Shown: piece by piece, positions 8,991 through 18,705 of the stretch
How the letters are laid out: each line of letters begins with the position of its first letter
Position numbering within the stretch: position 1 is the first letter of the stretch
Source of the DNA: Symbiodinium natans
Lineage: Eukaryota; Sar; Dinophyceae; Suessiales; Symbiodiniaceae
Length of the DNA: 64,000 bases
Direction of reading: 5' to 3'
Assembly (NCBI GenBank): GCA_905221605.1
Contig: CAJNDS010002705.1
Span: 26,001 to 90,000, forward strand
Translations under genes and position numbers: made by a program
Notes under the pieces: generated by a model
Database searches by the model: none
What the model saw: the letters and a program-made list of their open reading frames with translations, nothing else
What the model was told of the DNA's origin: nothing

Positions 8991-9103
8991 ACCCGGAGTA
9001 GGCCCTTACTCATCTTTCCTGTTTTAGGGTTTAGGTTCCCTTCTAAGCCTCTTTAGATCAAAAGGGGCGCCCTTTATTTTCCTAGGTTACTCCTGGGTCT
9101 ACA
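8991..9103. repeat. Dispersed repeat family B
   Basis: A segment with ends GACCCGGAGTAGG and CCTAGGTTACTCCTGGGTC (imperfect inverted repeats) and a core GGTTCCCTTCTAAGCC...AAAAGGGGCGCCCTTT. Copies occur at 12070-12173 and 25570-25667. Probably a MITE. Confidence 0.6.
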
Positions 9104-9560
9104 GCAGGGGTTTAGGGCTTAGGGTCCTTGGAAATCTAAGTGGTCCCTTTTTGGGCACCCTCAAGAAGAGGGGCCGCCTTGTAATAACCCCCCGAGGGCC
9201 CGAATTCAGAGAATCCCCCACATGAGTACGAGTCGCTTAAGAGCCCCCCAACAAATCTAAAGAATGTTCTGCCTTGTAAAGGCAGTACAGGGATTCTTAA
9301 TTGATCACTGCTATCTCTCACTTTTGGGAGGGTTCTTCAGCAAATAGTAGATGAGGGTTTACGGTTTCGGGTCCTTGGCACTTGCGCCTAAATCTTGTCT
9401 CAAGCCCCGTGGTTTTCGGTATGATTCCCCCAAACCCCAAACCCGCAACCCCAAACTCGACACCCTAAACCCAAGTAACCATGAGTGCCGATATGCCGAC
9501 TGCTTACCTACTGGACTCCTGGTACCTTTAAGCCCTACTACTAGATACCCAAAGAGACCA
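9104..9560. other. Spacer with family C relic
   Basis: 9145-9240 shares CCCGAATTCAGAGAATCCCCCACAT with 29.75 kb. 9346-9560 holds CCCCAAACCC variants and unique sequence. The antisense ORF at 9136-9321 overlaps the repeat and is not supported. Confidence 0.5.
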
Positions 9561-9663
9561 ATACCCCTCAATTAAGCAATATACCTTTTAAACCGTTTAA
9601 CTTTAACTTAAATCATATTAAGGGTCCCTTTAATAATTTAAAGCATATTCCTTAATTAAGGGG
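9561..9663. repeat. Dispersed repeat family D
   Basis: Inverted ends CCCCTCAATTAAGCAATATACC and its near-complement GCATATTCCTTAATTAAGGGG enclose an AT-rich interior. Confidence 0.65.
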
Positions 9664-10097
9664 TTTTGGGTTTCTGGGTAGTTGCAGGGCGCAGAGAATT
9701 ATGGTCCTTGCTTGGGTGCCGTAATTTTCTAAGAACTATTCAACATACCCCTGTTGGGCGTACCCCTTAAACGAAATTAAGGGGTATGGCAAAATCTTTT
9801 CGTACATTCTCCTTTTAGAGGTTAAGGGGCATGTCGACTTGTTCTTTGAAGTTTCGAACTGCCCATCTACCCCCTAGTTTCCTGGGTTCCTCTTTTGAGG
9901 TTTTCCCATTTTTTCTAGGCCTTGTGATACCGGGTCAAAAGCTTACCCACAGGAAAGCTCTTGCTCTAGTTTTGTTGCAGGGCAAACGAGTCTTAGCTAC
10001 AAGAAAGCCTCAACCCTAAACCCTAAACCCTTAGACCCTTTCCCCGGATCAGAAAGTCCAATGATCCGCTTTAAGCCTAGAAGCCTGCCCAGAGAGC
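9664..10097. other. Spacer without recognised gene
   Basis: Unique sequence with a short open frame at 9831-10019 that shows no domain. Confidence 0.5.
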
Positions 10098-10178
10098 CCA
10101 ATACTTAATTAAGCAATGTACCTTAAATTGTAGAGGGATCCTTAATATGGTTTAAAGAAATATTCCGATTGGGCCCTC
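10098..10178. repeat. Dispersed repeat family D, partial
   Basis: Shares AATTAAGCAATGTACCTTAAA and AAAGAAATATTCC with 9561-9663 and 4795-4923. Confidence 0.5.
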
Positions 10179-10439
10179 CGGGCAAGAGCCACCCTCAACT
10201 AGCTATCAGAAGCTACGGGTTCTTTACAGTACCCGGAAATACAAGTGACCTTCCACTCCCACGTTCTTCCCCTAGGCACGAGAGCCTGCACCTGCGTCCT
10301 GGACCTTGCAACCAAAAACCTCGACACCAATCCCTGGAACCTAATCCCTAAACCCAAAACCCAAAACCTTCAATCTTTCGCCCGCAGGGTGTTTGGCACA
10401 CAGTGAACTTTCATGTGTGAGGGGCCTGACACATATTTC

Positions 10440-10560
10440 AATAAGGAAACCTAAGCCCTAAACCCTAAACCCTAAACCCTAAACCCTAAACCCCAAACCC
10501 TAAACCATTAACCCGAAACCCCAAACCCTAAACCCCAAACCCTAAATCCTAAACCCTAAA
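10440..10560. repeat. CCCTAAA array with CCCCAAA variants
   Basis: About fifteen units, mixed CCCTAAA and CCCCAAA. Confidence 0.88.
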
Positions 10561-10600
10561 AGGCCCCCTGAACGCAGAGACCCATGTATCCTGGAACCAG

Positions 10601-10645
10601 GCCTTCGCTGCGAAACTGGGGACTCCCGGAGGAAAAAAGACTTGA
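10601..10645 (+). CDS. Terminal exon-like segment
   Basis: After a GGAACCAG acceptor the frame reads AFAAKLGTPGGKKT and TGA. Short, lysine-ending C-terminus. No function can be given. Confidence 0.3.
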   Translation, partial: AFAAKLGTPGGKKT

Positions 10646-10763
10646 GACGTCCAGCAGAAGCTAGCCCCAATGAAGAGCTCTAGGGTTTAGGGCTTAGGGG
10701 TTTAGGGTTTAGGGTTTCGGGTTTCGGGGTGTGGGAAAGTCTTATCTCCTCCCCATCTTTCCG

Positions 10764-10851
10764 ATGAGTCCGTGGCAGCTGGATGATCCTTTCGGCAACG
10801 TCCATATTCGGTCTGGGGCTCGGCGCAAGCAGACTTTTTCGGTGGTTGTTG
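10764..10851 (+). CDS. First exon-like segment
   Basis: ATG opens a frame reading MSPWQLDDPFGNVHIRSGAR then RKQTFSVVV to a G|GTGTAG donor that leads into a TTTAGGG run. The preceding sequence is pyrimidine-rich (CTTATCTCCTCCCCATCTTTCC), so it could also be an internal exon starting after GATGAG. Unknown protein. Confidence 0.42.
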
Positions 10852-11040
10852 GTGTAGAGTTTAGGGTTTAGGGTTTAGGGCTGAGGGGTTGATGTAAGAG
10901 TCCGGGGTACCTAATTCCAGCCAGAGTAGTGCGAAATGTGGGGTCCTGCTGGCAAAACCTGAACCCGAAACCCTGAACCTTAAACCCTAAACCCTTTACC
11001 CTTCACCCCAAGAAGCCCGAGGTAAACCTGAGCTACTTCA

Positions 11041-11084
11041 AAACCCCGAAACCCCGAAACCCCGAAACCCCGAAACCCCGAAAT
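11041..11084. repeat. CCCCGAAA tandem repeat
   Basis: Five perfect 8-bp units, an expanded telomere-like variant. Confidence 0.9.
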
Positions 11085-11257
11085 CGTAAGCCAAAGCCCC
11101 AAACATAAACCCTAAACCTCAGGCAAAAAACACTAAGCCCTGCACCCTAAACACCCCCCCCCCCCTTCTTCTCGCCCCAAATCCCAAACCCCAGCAGCAG
11201 CCCTCGTCAGACCGGCGCCGCAGTTTGAGCCAGAGCCCTGCCGGGGCCTTGGTCTTA

Positions 11258-11420
11258 GGGCTTTTTGGGCTTTTTGGGCTTTTTGGGCTTTTTGGGCTTT
11301 TTGGGCTTTTTGGGCTTTTTGGGCTTTTTGGGCTTTTTGGGCTTTTTGGGCTTTTTGGGCTTTTTGGGCTTTTGGGCTTTTTGGTTTTTTTGGGCTTTTT
11401 GGGCTTTTAGGGCTTTAGGG
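11258..11420. repeat. GGGCTTTTT 9-bp minisatellite
   Basis: About fourteen copies of GGGCTTTTT passing into TTTTGGG and then TTTAGGG-like units, so it probably arose from the telomere-like repeat. The LFG-repeat ORF through it is a by-product of the 9-bp period. Confidence 0.93.
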
Positions 11421-12069
11421 TTGTAGGGTTTGGGGTTTATAGGGTTTAGGGTTTAGGGTTTCGGGGTTTGCGAGCTTTAGGAGGGTTTTAGGGCTTTTGG
11501 GGCTTTAGGGTTTCAGGGTTCGGGGTTTAGGGGAATGTTTTGAAATTGGGTACTAAGGGGGTTTAGAGTTTCGGGTTTTTGGGGAGCTTTGGGGTTTTGG
11601 GAGTTTGAGGCTAGAGTTTTCATGCAAAGCCTTCCAGTAGCAGCCGGTCAAGCTGTTCTCGCAACCTAATTTGTGTAAGTTAGCGAGCTCACCCGAGGCG
11701 AGTTTCAGTTATTTCCGGTTGCCATGACTGTGTGATTTAGCCAGTGCTCTTGGTACTCTTGCTCTTTTTGGCCGAAGCCTAGACCCTAAACGCCCCGAAG
11801 CCCTAGCTTTCCTGAGGGTTGGCCGAAACTCCCTCTCCAGTGGAGCTACGCGCGACTTCGGCCGGATGGGGGGGGGGGGGGGGGGGGGCTGGCATGCCAG
11901 CGCGGTGGGTTTTGCGAGGAAGGATGTGTGCATGTCGAAGGTTTGGTCATCATGGCTTTCCCTACTTGCCCCCTTAAATAGCCTTAACCGGGCTGGGGGG
12001 CAGCAGGAGAACCCATGATTTAGGAGTTGACGGGTTTCGCTTGTCAGGGTGCAGGAAGCCCTAAAATAG
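11421..12069. other. GGGTTT-rich spacer with G21 run
   Basis: Degenerate GGGTTT units run to about 11,600. A possible small exon near 11,640 reads QPVKLFSQPNL before a GTAAGT-type donor. A run of 21 G residues occupies 11,868-11,888. No other gene is supported. Confidence 0.5.
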
Positions 12070-12173
12070 GGCCCAGAGTATGCCTCCTTTTTGTTTGGGT
12101 CTAGGTTCCCTTATGGGCCCCTTGAAACCCAAAGGGCACACATTTGATTCCCTTTAGCGTTGGGCCTAGTCCT
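12070..12173. repeat. Dispersed repeat family B
   Basis: Shares CTAGGTTCCCTTAT, GCCCCTTGAAA and AAAGGGCAC blocks with 8991-9103 and 25570-25667. The ends GCCCAGAGTATG and GTTGGGC are imperfect inverted repeats. Confidence 0.6.
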
Positions 12174-12210
12174 TAAGGCTCGGCCTAGGCCGGTGGGGGG
12201 GGGGTGAGGC

Positions 12211-12255
12211 CAGCGCCATTGGTCTAGTGGCTAAGGCGTCAAACTCATAAACGTC
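12211..12255 (+). other. tRNA 5'-half-like sequence (anticodon CAU)
   Basis: GCCATTGGTCTAGTGGCTAA carries a good polymerase III A-box, and after a D-arm-like stretch comes a CTCATAA seven-base loop, which would be a CAU anticodon. The anticodon stem does not pair and no T-arm or B-box follows, so it is not a functional tRNA. It may be a tRNA-derived SINE relic or a reverse-transcribed tRNA half. Confidence 0.3.
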
Positions 12256-12369
12256 GTTTCCTAGACATACCTTTTGCTTTACCCTAAGCCTCAACCTCCG
12301 ATCCACAGTTGGCACCCTCGTCTTTAAACCCCCAAGCCCCTGAACCTCCATGAAATCCCTGACTAAACC

Positions 12370-12452
12370 ACCCTAAACTCGAAACTCTAAACCCTAAACC
12401 CCAAACCCTAAACCCTAAACCCTAAAACCCTAAACCCTAAAAAACCCTAAAG
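12370..12452. repeat. CCCTAAA telomere-like array
   Basis: About ten units, slightly degenerate. Confidence 0.85.
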
Positions 12453-12471
12453 TTCTTCCGGCCTCCTGCAG

Positions 12472-12542
12472 GTCCCACAGAGACAGCCTTTGCCGCCCCC
12501 TGCCTCCGTCGGAAAGATCGGGCGGCGTGCCGAGCACAAAGG
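12472..12542 (+). CDS. Exon-like segment, proline-rich then basic
   Basis: A CGGCCTCCTGCAG acceptor and GG|GTGTGG donor bracket a frame reading VPQRQPLPPPASVGKIGRRA then EHKG. Upstream is a CCCTAAA array. Unknown protein. Confidence 0.42.
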
Positions 12543-12582
12543 GTGTGGGTTTTGGGCTGAGGGTGCTGCATCCTAAGCCCTA

Positions 12583-12720
12583 CTTGGAGGTTCATGGTAC
12601 TTATAGCCCAGTTATAGCTATACTTATCACCCACGTATAAGCCCCTTAAGTGCCCTAAAATGGTTACATCTGGGTTATAAACAGTTCTAACTGGGCTTGT
12701 AAGTACCATGAACCTCCAAG
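12583..12720. mobile_element. MITE family A, full copy
   Basis: A 138-bp element flanked by TA (12581-12582 and 12721-12722) with near-perfect inverted ends CTTGGAGGTTCATGGTACTT and AAGTACCATGAACCTCCAAG. The interior shares CTTAAGTGCCCTAAAATGG-type blocks, in inverse orientation, with 2651-2790. Confidence 0.88.
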
Positions 12721-12878
12721 TAGACTCTACACCCTAAACCTTTGGGCTTTGGGGTTTACGATTTGTGGCTCAGGGTTTACACTTTGGGGCTGAGGGGACT
12801 GGGGTGTAGCGCTCGTTGAAAGTCAAGCAGGTTATGCACCTTGTGCCCCCCTGCACACTCACTCGAACTGAGGGAGCC

Positions 12879-12893
12879 CTAAAAACCTGAACC
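12879..12893. repeat. Candidate LINE target-site duplication (3' side)
   Basis: CTAAAAACCTGAACC is identical to 22448-22462 (20 bp with one mismatch if extended leftwards to 12874 and 22443). The two copies sit just outside the LINE body. The sequence is a degenerate telomere-like unit, so chance similarity is more likely than for unique sequence. Confidence 0.6.
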
Positions 12894-12969
12894 TCACACT
12901 CTCCTGAAGAGGAAGCACGCGCCTGCAGAAGCGGCTGCGTGCCATCTTGTCCTTGGTCCTGGTGAAAAG

Positions 12970-15900
12970 TTAGCCTCGAATTCTACGGAGCCACCTGCCC
13001 ATGTCGTGTCTCGTTTGAGAACTCGACTCATTCCAAGCATTGCTCAGGTCTCTAGGGGGCACGAAAATGGGGCCCGTATAAGATATGCAATAACTGACTA
13101 GTGGACCTACACTGTGGCCCATCAGCACTTGTCGGAGCAGCTCTGCCATGTCTGGCACCACGTCAGTGCAGGGTCGTTGTTGCAGTCCACTACGCGGCTG
13201 GGGGATACCAACGAGGCGAAGCGAGTACACTTTTCGGCGCTTATGTGGCAGTAGGCGCTGTCCGGAGACGCGCTCCAAACAGCGGCAGCATGTCACCAAT
13301 GCCAACGTCCATTCCCGCAGAGGCGTGTTGTGCACCAGCATGCCCCCAGTGCTGGCGTCCATGTACTTGGGACCGTCGACGGCCTGGGTCCGCACAGGCG
13401 GACACTGACCTGTACTGCAGACAAAATGCACCAGCAGCTCTGTGTAGGTGATTCCAGTGGTCAGGGTTCCCTGCGCGGCATTTGCCCAACGGAGTTTTCG
13501 AAGCCACTCCCAAACAGGAACTGTAAACCACGGTGGCCATTCTTGACACAGGAGCCAGTCACGCTGAAAAGGCGGCACTCCCCAACGGATGCTGTGGTCA
13601 CGTCCTAGGGCCTTCCATTCCTCCCACTGTCGCGTTGTCTCTGTCGGGACCTCAGTGTCAAGGACCGGCTCTAGTGACTGGGCACGCTGACCAGCCTGCG
13701 TCCGTAGCCTGTTGTCCTCGCCAGATATGGCCAGCACGAAGCGGTAGTACAGGAGCAACGCATCACGCTGTCGGGTGACCCACTCAGCAACTTGGTCCAC
13801 CATGGTGCTGACAAGCTGCATGTCGGCTCGAACTGCAGCTTTTGCTGCAGCATCCGCGCTTGCATTGCCCAACGCATCCCACAGTTCCTGACCCTGCAAG
13901 CTATCAAGATCCCGGTGGGCTTTAATTTTGCGGAGTGTCACAGCCAGGGACCATGCTTCTCGGATGGCCTCAGCGAACTCAGGAAAGTGTGGGCTACCCC
14001 CTGCTACAACCCTACGAACCTCACTAAGGGCAACCTGACTATCAGTGAAAATGTGCACGTCTGCGTGGCCACTCACGCGGGCAAAGCGCAGCGCTTGTAC
14101 GAGGGCGCACAACTCAGCACGGGTGATGGTCTGAACCCCTGGTACTAAACCCCTATCAACAACCGAGAAAAGGCTAAGGACAGGTGCTCCTACCCTCCAA
14201 GCTTCAATGCGGTGTCTTTGGTCATGCTCACCCTGGGCCGTGTCCATGACAACCCCATAGCCAGCATGGCTCGCGATAGGGGTGGTTGGGTGCCTGCAGG
14301 AGCCATCAGTGAAGAGCCGCAAAGTAGGTAGGCGTTGCACGGAGGCAAGGGCAGGTGCATTTTGTGGGGGAACCAACTTACGGGTGGCAAAGACTAACCT
14401 AGGAACCTCAACCGAAGGGGGCTGGACGGCGTATGGTCCGTGTGTCCAGTGGGGCCACTCTTCCAGGATCGGGTGAATCCATGGCAGCCAGGGCTCACGT
14501 ACCTCACTCAAGGCTGTGCACTCCAGTAGCCGATGTGCTTTGTGGTCAGGTCTACCACATAGCGGGCAAGCAGCAGGATTGGCTGGGTCCCACTTTTGTT
14601 TGGTCATGCCTGAGTAAAAGGCCCCGGTGATGTACTTGGACACAACGGCGACCTCCGTGGCGGTGAAGCGGCGAAGAATGGCCGCAGTTTCGGTGGGCAT
14701 GGGTGTGCCGGCAGCATGCAGACCCTTGCGGTGAGCTACCTGGTGCTCAACGTGGTGGTTCCAGGCACGGGCAAGTCCCTGGCGGACCTCATACCGGTTG
14801 GCTGTCCAGAGCCGTATCCTGGTGTTGTCCGGACACTTGATGACTCCGTCAAGGTCTATGCGTAGGTTAACGGCCGCAAGTGCGCGGACCAAGGCAGTGG
14901 CTGGCCCTTGAACGGAGACCTGGGCGGGCTCTGTTGCAGTTGCGACAGCAAGCATGGAAGTGGCAGTACTCGTATCAACCTGCATCAGCCGGCGTAGGGC
15001 CTGAACTTGTTGCTCAAGCGCGTAGTGCTCCGGGTCCTGCAGTGCGTCATGAAGGCACGTCAGGGCAAGGTAAGGGGACTTCGCACGGCAGGGCCCAACG
15101 AGTGCAGCGGCGGCCAGGCCTCGCAGGTCAGCGAAGTCCTTCTTGCTGAAGCAGGCGCCCTCGGTGCCGAACATGCAAGACGGCCAGACGCTCGTCTGGA
15201 TCAAGTGGGCCTTGTTCAGCAGAGGCCGCTCCTGCTTTTCAAGCCGGCGCAGACGCGCCATGCCAGCCTCCTTCTTGTCACGTCGCACCTGAGCATGGTT
15301 GCGGCGGTCAAACTGGTAAGCGGCCCCCAGTTCTTTTGCGCTGGTGACAACAGGGACCTCAACACCCTCAGGGAAACACGCCTGCCATGTGGTAGTCAGC
15401 CAGGTACGGAGGGACCCCTTGGTGGCCCACCCGTAGGATTTGAGCCAATCGACAGGAAGTTTCACTGCTGTCAAGAAAGCCAGGACCTCTTGTGTGGCAA
15501 TACTGAAGGCATCCGGCGTGGAGGCATGCCAGGACCAGTTGTCAACGTATGTGTGGATGTGGGCGGCAACGGCACCGAGGAGGCAATCAACCGCATGGCA
15601 AACTGCTGCCATGGCAGCCACAGAGAAGGGGTCACCTTCCGGGGCACCATTACAAGAGTGCACACCAGGCCCCAAAGTACCACCCAGGGCAGGGTGGCGG
15701 CTGAGGCGGCGCAAGCAATCCTGCCAGAAGTCAACAAGGTGGGCAGGGCAGCCGGTATGACACAGCAGGAATCTTAGAGGCGGCCACGGAAGTTGGTTGA
15801 AACACTTCACAATGTCTATGCTGGCGCCAAGGAGTGGGTCATTGCTCATCTTGGCAACCTCGATGGCGTGTTGCTGGCAGATGTAGAGGTCAGGGGCGGA

Positions 15901-18681
15901 GCGCCCTGGCAGTGAACCCATAACCGCCCTGGAGAAGCGGCGACCGTACTCAGACAAGACCTGACGTGTGAGGACTGAAGACCACAGTCTATAGAGCGTG
16001 CTCAGGACAAGTATGGGTCGGCTCTGTCGCATAGAGGTGGGTGCCTGGACCTTGGCAAGGACGCACACCCTAGCCTGCATGAGATGCGCAGGCATGCCAC
16101 AACGCACGGCCGCGGCAAACACCTTGGTAAGGGCCGCAATGGCAGGTGTTGGAAGCTGTTTAAGCTCAGCCGGCGCCCAGCCACAGACGCCGGTAGCCTT
16201 ACGGGCCGGCATGTCACGGAGGACCTCCTGCCACAACTCAACCCGATCAAGACGCACGTCAATGGCAGGGAGGGCAGGCCCAAAGCGCTCAATCAGCCTG
16301 GTGAACGCGGGCCACTCGTGTAGAGATGCAGCTTGGTCAGGGCTATCCCGCTGCCAGAGGGGCCCCCAGAAGGCAGTGAAGGCCGCAGTTAGTTCATGGG
16401 GTGCGGTAGCAAATTTCTCCTGCTGCACCTGGACCTCACAGGGGGGTTTGTGTTCGCACTCAAAGTCGACAAAGCCGTCCTGTTGGGCCCTGCCAGCGCA
16501 GCGCTGATTGTAGACTAGAAAATCCTGCCAAGGCTCAAGGTGCACCCCAGCATCCAGCTTGTAGCGGTACGTCTGCGGTCCTATCTGCTGGTGAAAGACA
16601 GCTTTGCAGGCAATGGGGGCTTGGACGCACGTGATTGGGGGATGTTGGTCCGGTCGCATGGCCGCGAACCCCTGGGTGGAGGAACCGTGCTTCCTATCCA
16701 TTTCCAGCCGGTACTTGAACAAGTCATGCCTGCGTTTAGCCTCCTGACGCACAAGGGCCCTGCAGTCATGCTGCAGGTATGCAAGGCAGGTGGTGAGCCA
16801 CTCCTGGCTTGGTGGGCTAACGGGGACAAGCGGGAAGATAGCAATCCCCAGTAACCAATGGCCGAAAGGCATACCATACCCCTTGCCTCTGAGTATGGCA
16901 CGCCATTGCTGGTCAAGCTCGGTTTGCTGGCTGAGGTCAGGCGAGCGACCGCCACGGGTGAAAGCCTGGGTAGTGCGGAGCAGGGTCTGCACGCGACGTA
17001 CTTGTTTAACGCGCTTCTGGCTCAAATAGGACGTGGCCTCCTGGTCAGGCTGGTAATCCCCATCCCGCGCTTGGCGGAAGAGCTGTGGCATGGGGCACGG
17101 GGTCAAGGTCCGCGGCATGCAACGTCCACACTCCTTTGGCAAGAGGCCGGGCTGCGGCTGCGCAATGGGGTCCTCACTGTGCTGGCGGCTAAGGCAGGCG
17201 TCCACAGCATGCTCGATGGTCTGGGACCAGGACCGGAAGCATTTGTCAACGTCATCAACCGTTTGGCATCGCTCAGCCTGCGCGATCACGGCAGGACACC
17301 GGGTCTCACATTGACTGGCAAGAAGGGCAGGGTCAGGATTGTACTGGGCCCATGGCTTTGGCAACGTCCAGCGATGAAGGCAAGGCAGCTGCTGGGGTGT
17401 GTGTAGTCGCACAACGAGAGGCGCATGGGCATCAAACAGGTGACAGTGCACAAGGACAGAGGCACTATCCCACAGCGCCACCAAGGCAGGGTGCAGCAAC
17501 ATGGTGTCATGTCGTGTGGCACCTTTGCATGTTGGCGGTAGCTCCAGTCCCGTCTGGGCGTAGGCCAGCTCAAAAGCCTCGCGGTACCCTCGCGCCCGGA
17601 AGAGCTCACCGGCCGGGAGGGCAAGCGGGTCAGTATTAAAATCCCCCGCAATCACGCACGGGATACGATTAGCAGTGGCACGGTCGAAAGCAGTCTGCAG
17701 CAAGGTCTGGTTCAGCTCACGTGCCTTGGGATTATTCGCCGGCGTGCCGTAGACCGCCAAGAATCGAACCTCCATGGCCCCAATCCGAATGAAACTTTCA
17801 CACAATCTGCCCGCCTGGTAAGGCTCAGCGGGCAGCGGTGTCACAGACGGTCTGGATGGGAGGGTGCTAAGGATGGCAACCCCGCTGGCCATTCCCCGAA
17901 GCGTGTCGTGCGCCTGACCGTCACGGGTGTGGGGGGCGACCGGGTGCCCCCATCTGGAGGTGTACCCCTGGCGTCGAAGGGCCACTCCCTCAATCTGCTG
18001 AGCTCTAGCAACCGCGGAGGTTTCCGACACGCACAGGATGTGGGCACCAACGCGGCTTACAAGGGCGGCTTTGTGCAGAATGGACGTGGGATTCAGCACA
18101 GCAATGTCGCAGATGTGGCCTGGTGTCGGCGGACGTGGTCGGCGGCGGGGCGGAGGAGTGGGCCTTGTTGGGCAGGTTGTCTGCGGAAAGAACGTGGAGA
18201 GGAGAAGTTGCTGGGCCGGACCTGGATGGGAGGCCTCACCGATGCGCAGGCCATGTGTAGGCCACCCGCACCATCTAGAAGCGTCAGCAATCACCAACCA
18301 GACGGAAGTCAGCGAGCAGCTGGGGCTTTCAAAAGGGTCACGGAAACTGTTGACAGAGGGTGACCAGGCACCATTACTGCAATGCGAAATGCAAGGAAAA
18401 GCCCACATCAGGCCCAGGTTTCCATGCCGGGCTCCAAAACCCGGACTTGGGCCAGAAGTGGCACATTCCCTTGTGGGAAAGGTGTGTAGCAAGGCCAAGA
18501 AAGCCACAAAACCAAAGCAAAAAGGGAGGGGCACAAACCAGGCCACATGCATACCAAGATGCCCGGGGTAGGCCCTGTCAGAGTGGTGAATGCCGGCTGT
18601 GGGGCATGTGCTGGAGGAACAGGGGTCAAGGTCAATGTTGTCTAGGGACCCCTTTTGAGGGCCATTGGTGCCAGCACGCAC
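12970..18681 (-). CDS. LINE ORF2: endonuclease, reverse transcriptase, RNase H
   Basis: A polyprotein of about 1,900 residues that nicks target DNA and reverse-transcribes the element RNA. In order: an N-terminal region with LRIGEASHPGP (about 145-155); an APE-type endonuclease (about 190-430) with CVSET, AGDFNTDP and FDAHAPL motifs, so the metal-binding Glu, the GDFN and the catalytic His are present; a reverse transcriptase with motif A SIDIVKCFN, motif B GAPEGDPFS and motif C YVDN (1045-1048); a CPLCGRPDHKAHRLLEC zinc knuckle; an RNase H domain (about 1455-1600) with FTDGS, TRAEL, FTDSQ and GNASADAAA; and a C-terminal tail of unknown function. The frame opens at GTG and its first ATG is codon 44, but the frame is continuous with ORF1 except for one TGA, so readthrough is possible. 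The second catalytic Asp of YxDD is Asn. No frameshift is seen. Confidence 0.92.
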   Translation of the reverse strand: MRAGTNGPQKGSLDNIDLDPCSSSTCPTAGIHHSDRAYPGHLGMHVAWFVPLPFCFGFVAFLALLHTFPTRECATSGPSPGFGARHGNLGLMWAFPCISHCSNGAWSPSVNSFRDPFESPSCSLTSVWLVIADASRWCGWPTHGLRIGEASHPGPAQQLLLSTFFPQTTCPTRPTPPPRRRPRPPTPGHICDIAVLNPTSILHKAALVSRVGAHILCVSETSAVARAQQIEGVALRRQGYTSRWGHPVAPHTRDGQAHDTLRGMASGVAILSTLPSRPSVTPLPAEPYQAGRLCESFIRIGAMEVRFLAVYGTPANNPKARELNQTLLQTAFDRATANRIPCVIAGDFNTDPLALPAGELFRARGYREAFELAYAQTGLELPPTCKGATRHDTMLLHPALVALWDSASVLVHCHLFDAHAPLVVRLHTPQQLPCLHRWTLPKPWAQYNPDPALLASQCETRCPAVIAQAERCQTVDDVDKCFRSWSQTIEHAVDACLSRQHSEDPIAQPQPGLLPKECGRCMPRTLTPCPMPQLFRQARDGDYQPDQEATSYLSQKRVKQVRRVQTLLRTTQAFTRGGRSPDLSQQTELDQQWRAILRGKGYGMPFGHWLLGIAIFPLVPVSPPSQEWLTTCLAYLQHDCRALVRQEAKRRHDLFKYRLEMDRKHGSSTQGFAAMRPDQHPPITCVQAPIACKAVFHQQIGPQTYRYKLDAGVHLEPWQDFLVYNQRCAGRAQQDGFVDFECEHKPPCEVQVQQEKFATAPHELTAAFTAFWGPLWQRDSPDQAASLHEWPAFTRLIERFGPALPAIDVRLDRVELWQEVLRDMPARKATGVCGWAPAELKQLPTPAIAALTKVFAAAVRCGMPAHLMQARVCVLAKVQAPTSMRQSRPILVLSTLYRLWSSVLTRQVLSEYGRRFSRAVMGSLPGRSAPDLYICQQHAIEVAKMSNDPLLGASIDIVKCFNQLPWPPLRFLLCHTGCPAHLVDFWQDCLRRLSRHPALGGTLGPGVHSCNGAPEGDPFSVAAMAAVCHAVDCLLGAVAAHIHTYVDNWSWHASTPDAFSIATQEVLAFLTAVKLPVDWLKSYGWATKGSLRTWLTTTWQACFPEGVEVPVVTSAKELGAAYQFDRRNHAQVRRDKKEAGMARLRRLEKQERPLLNKAHLIQTSVWPSCMFGTEGACFSKKDFADLRGLAAAALVGPCRAKSPYLALTCLHDALQDPEHYALEQQVQALRRLMQVDTSTATSMLAVATATEPAQVSVQGPATALVRALAAVNLRIDLDGVIKCPDNTRIRLWTANRYEVRQGLARAWNHHVEHQVAHRKGLHAAGTPMPTETAAILRRFTATEVAVVSKYITGAFYSGMTKQKWDPANPAACPLCGRPDHKAHRLLECTALSEVREPWLPWIHPILEEWPHWTHGPYAVQPPSVEVPRLVFATRKLVPPQNAPALASVQRLPTLRLFTDGSCRHPTTPIASHAGYGVVMDTAQGEHDQRHRIEAWRVGAPVLSLFSVVDRGLVPGVQTITRAELCALVQALRFARVSGHADVHIFTDSQVALSEVRRVVAGGSPHFPEFAEAIREAWSLAVTLRKIKAHRDLDSLQGQELWDALGNASADAAAKAAVRADMQLVSTMVDQVAEWVTRQRDALLLYYRFVLAISGEDNRLRTQAGQRAQSLEPVLDTEVPTETTRQWEEWKALGRDHSIRWGVPPFQRDWLLCQEWPPWFTVPVWEWLRKLRWANAAQGTLTTGITYTELLVHFVCSTGQCPPVRTQAVDGPKYMDASTGGMLVHNTPLREWTLALVTCCRCLERVSGQRLLPHKRRKVYSLRLVGIPQPRSGLQQRPCTDVVPDMAELLRQVLMGHSVGPLVSYCISYTGPIFVPPRDLSNAWNESSSQTRHDMGRWLRRIRG

Positions 18682-18705
18682 CCAACGACCCCACCCCAGT
18701 AGTAG

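Noticed and set aside
11225-11410. ORF with repeated LFG residues
   Set aside because: It is a direct translation of the 9-bp GGGCTTTTT minisatellite; open frames are guaranteed by the period.
18250-18681. Separate host gene in the N-terminal part of LINE ORF2
   Set aside because: The segment before the endonuclease is unrecognised but continuous in frame with ORF2 and preceded by ORF1, so it is part of the element.
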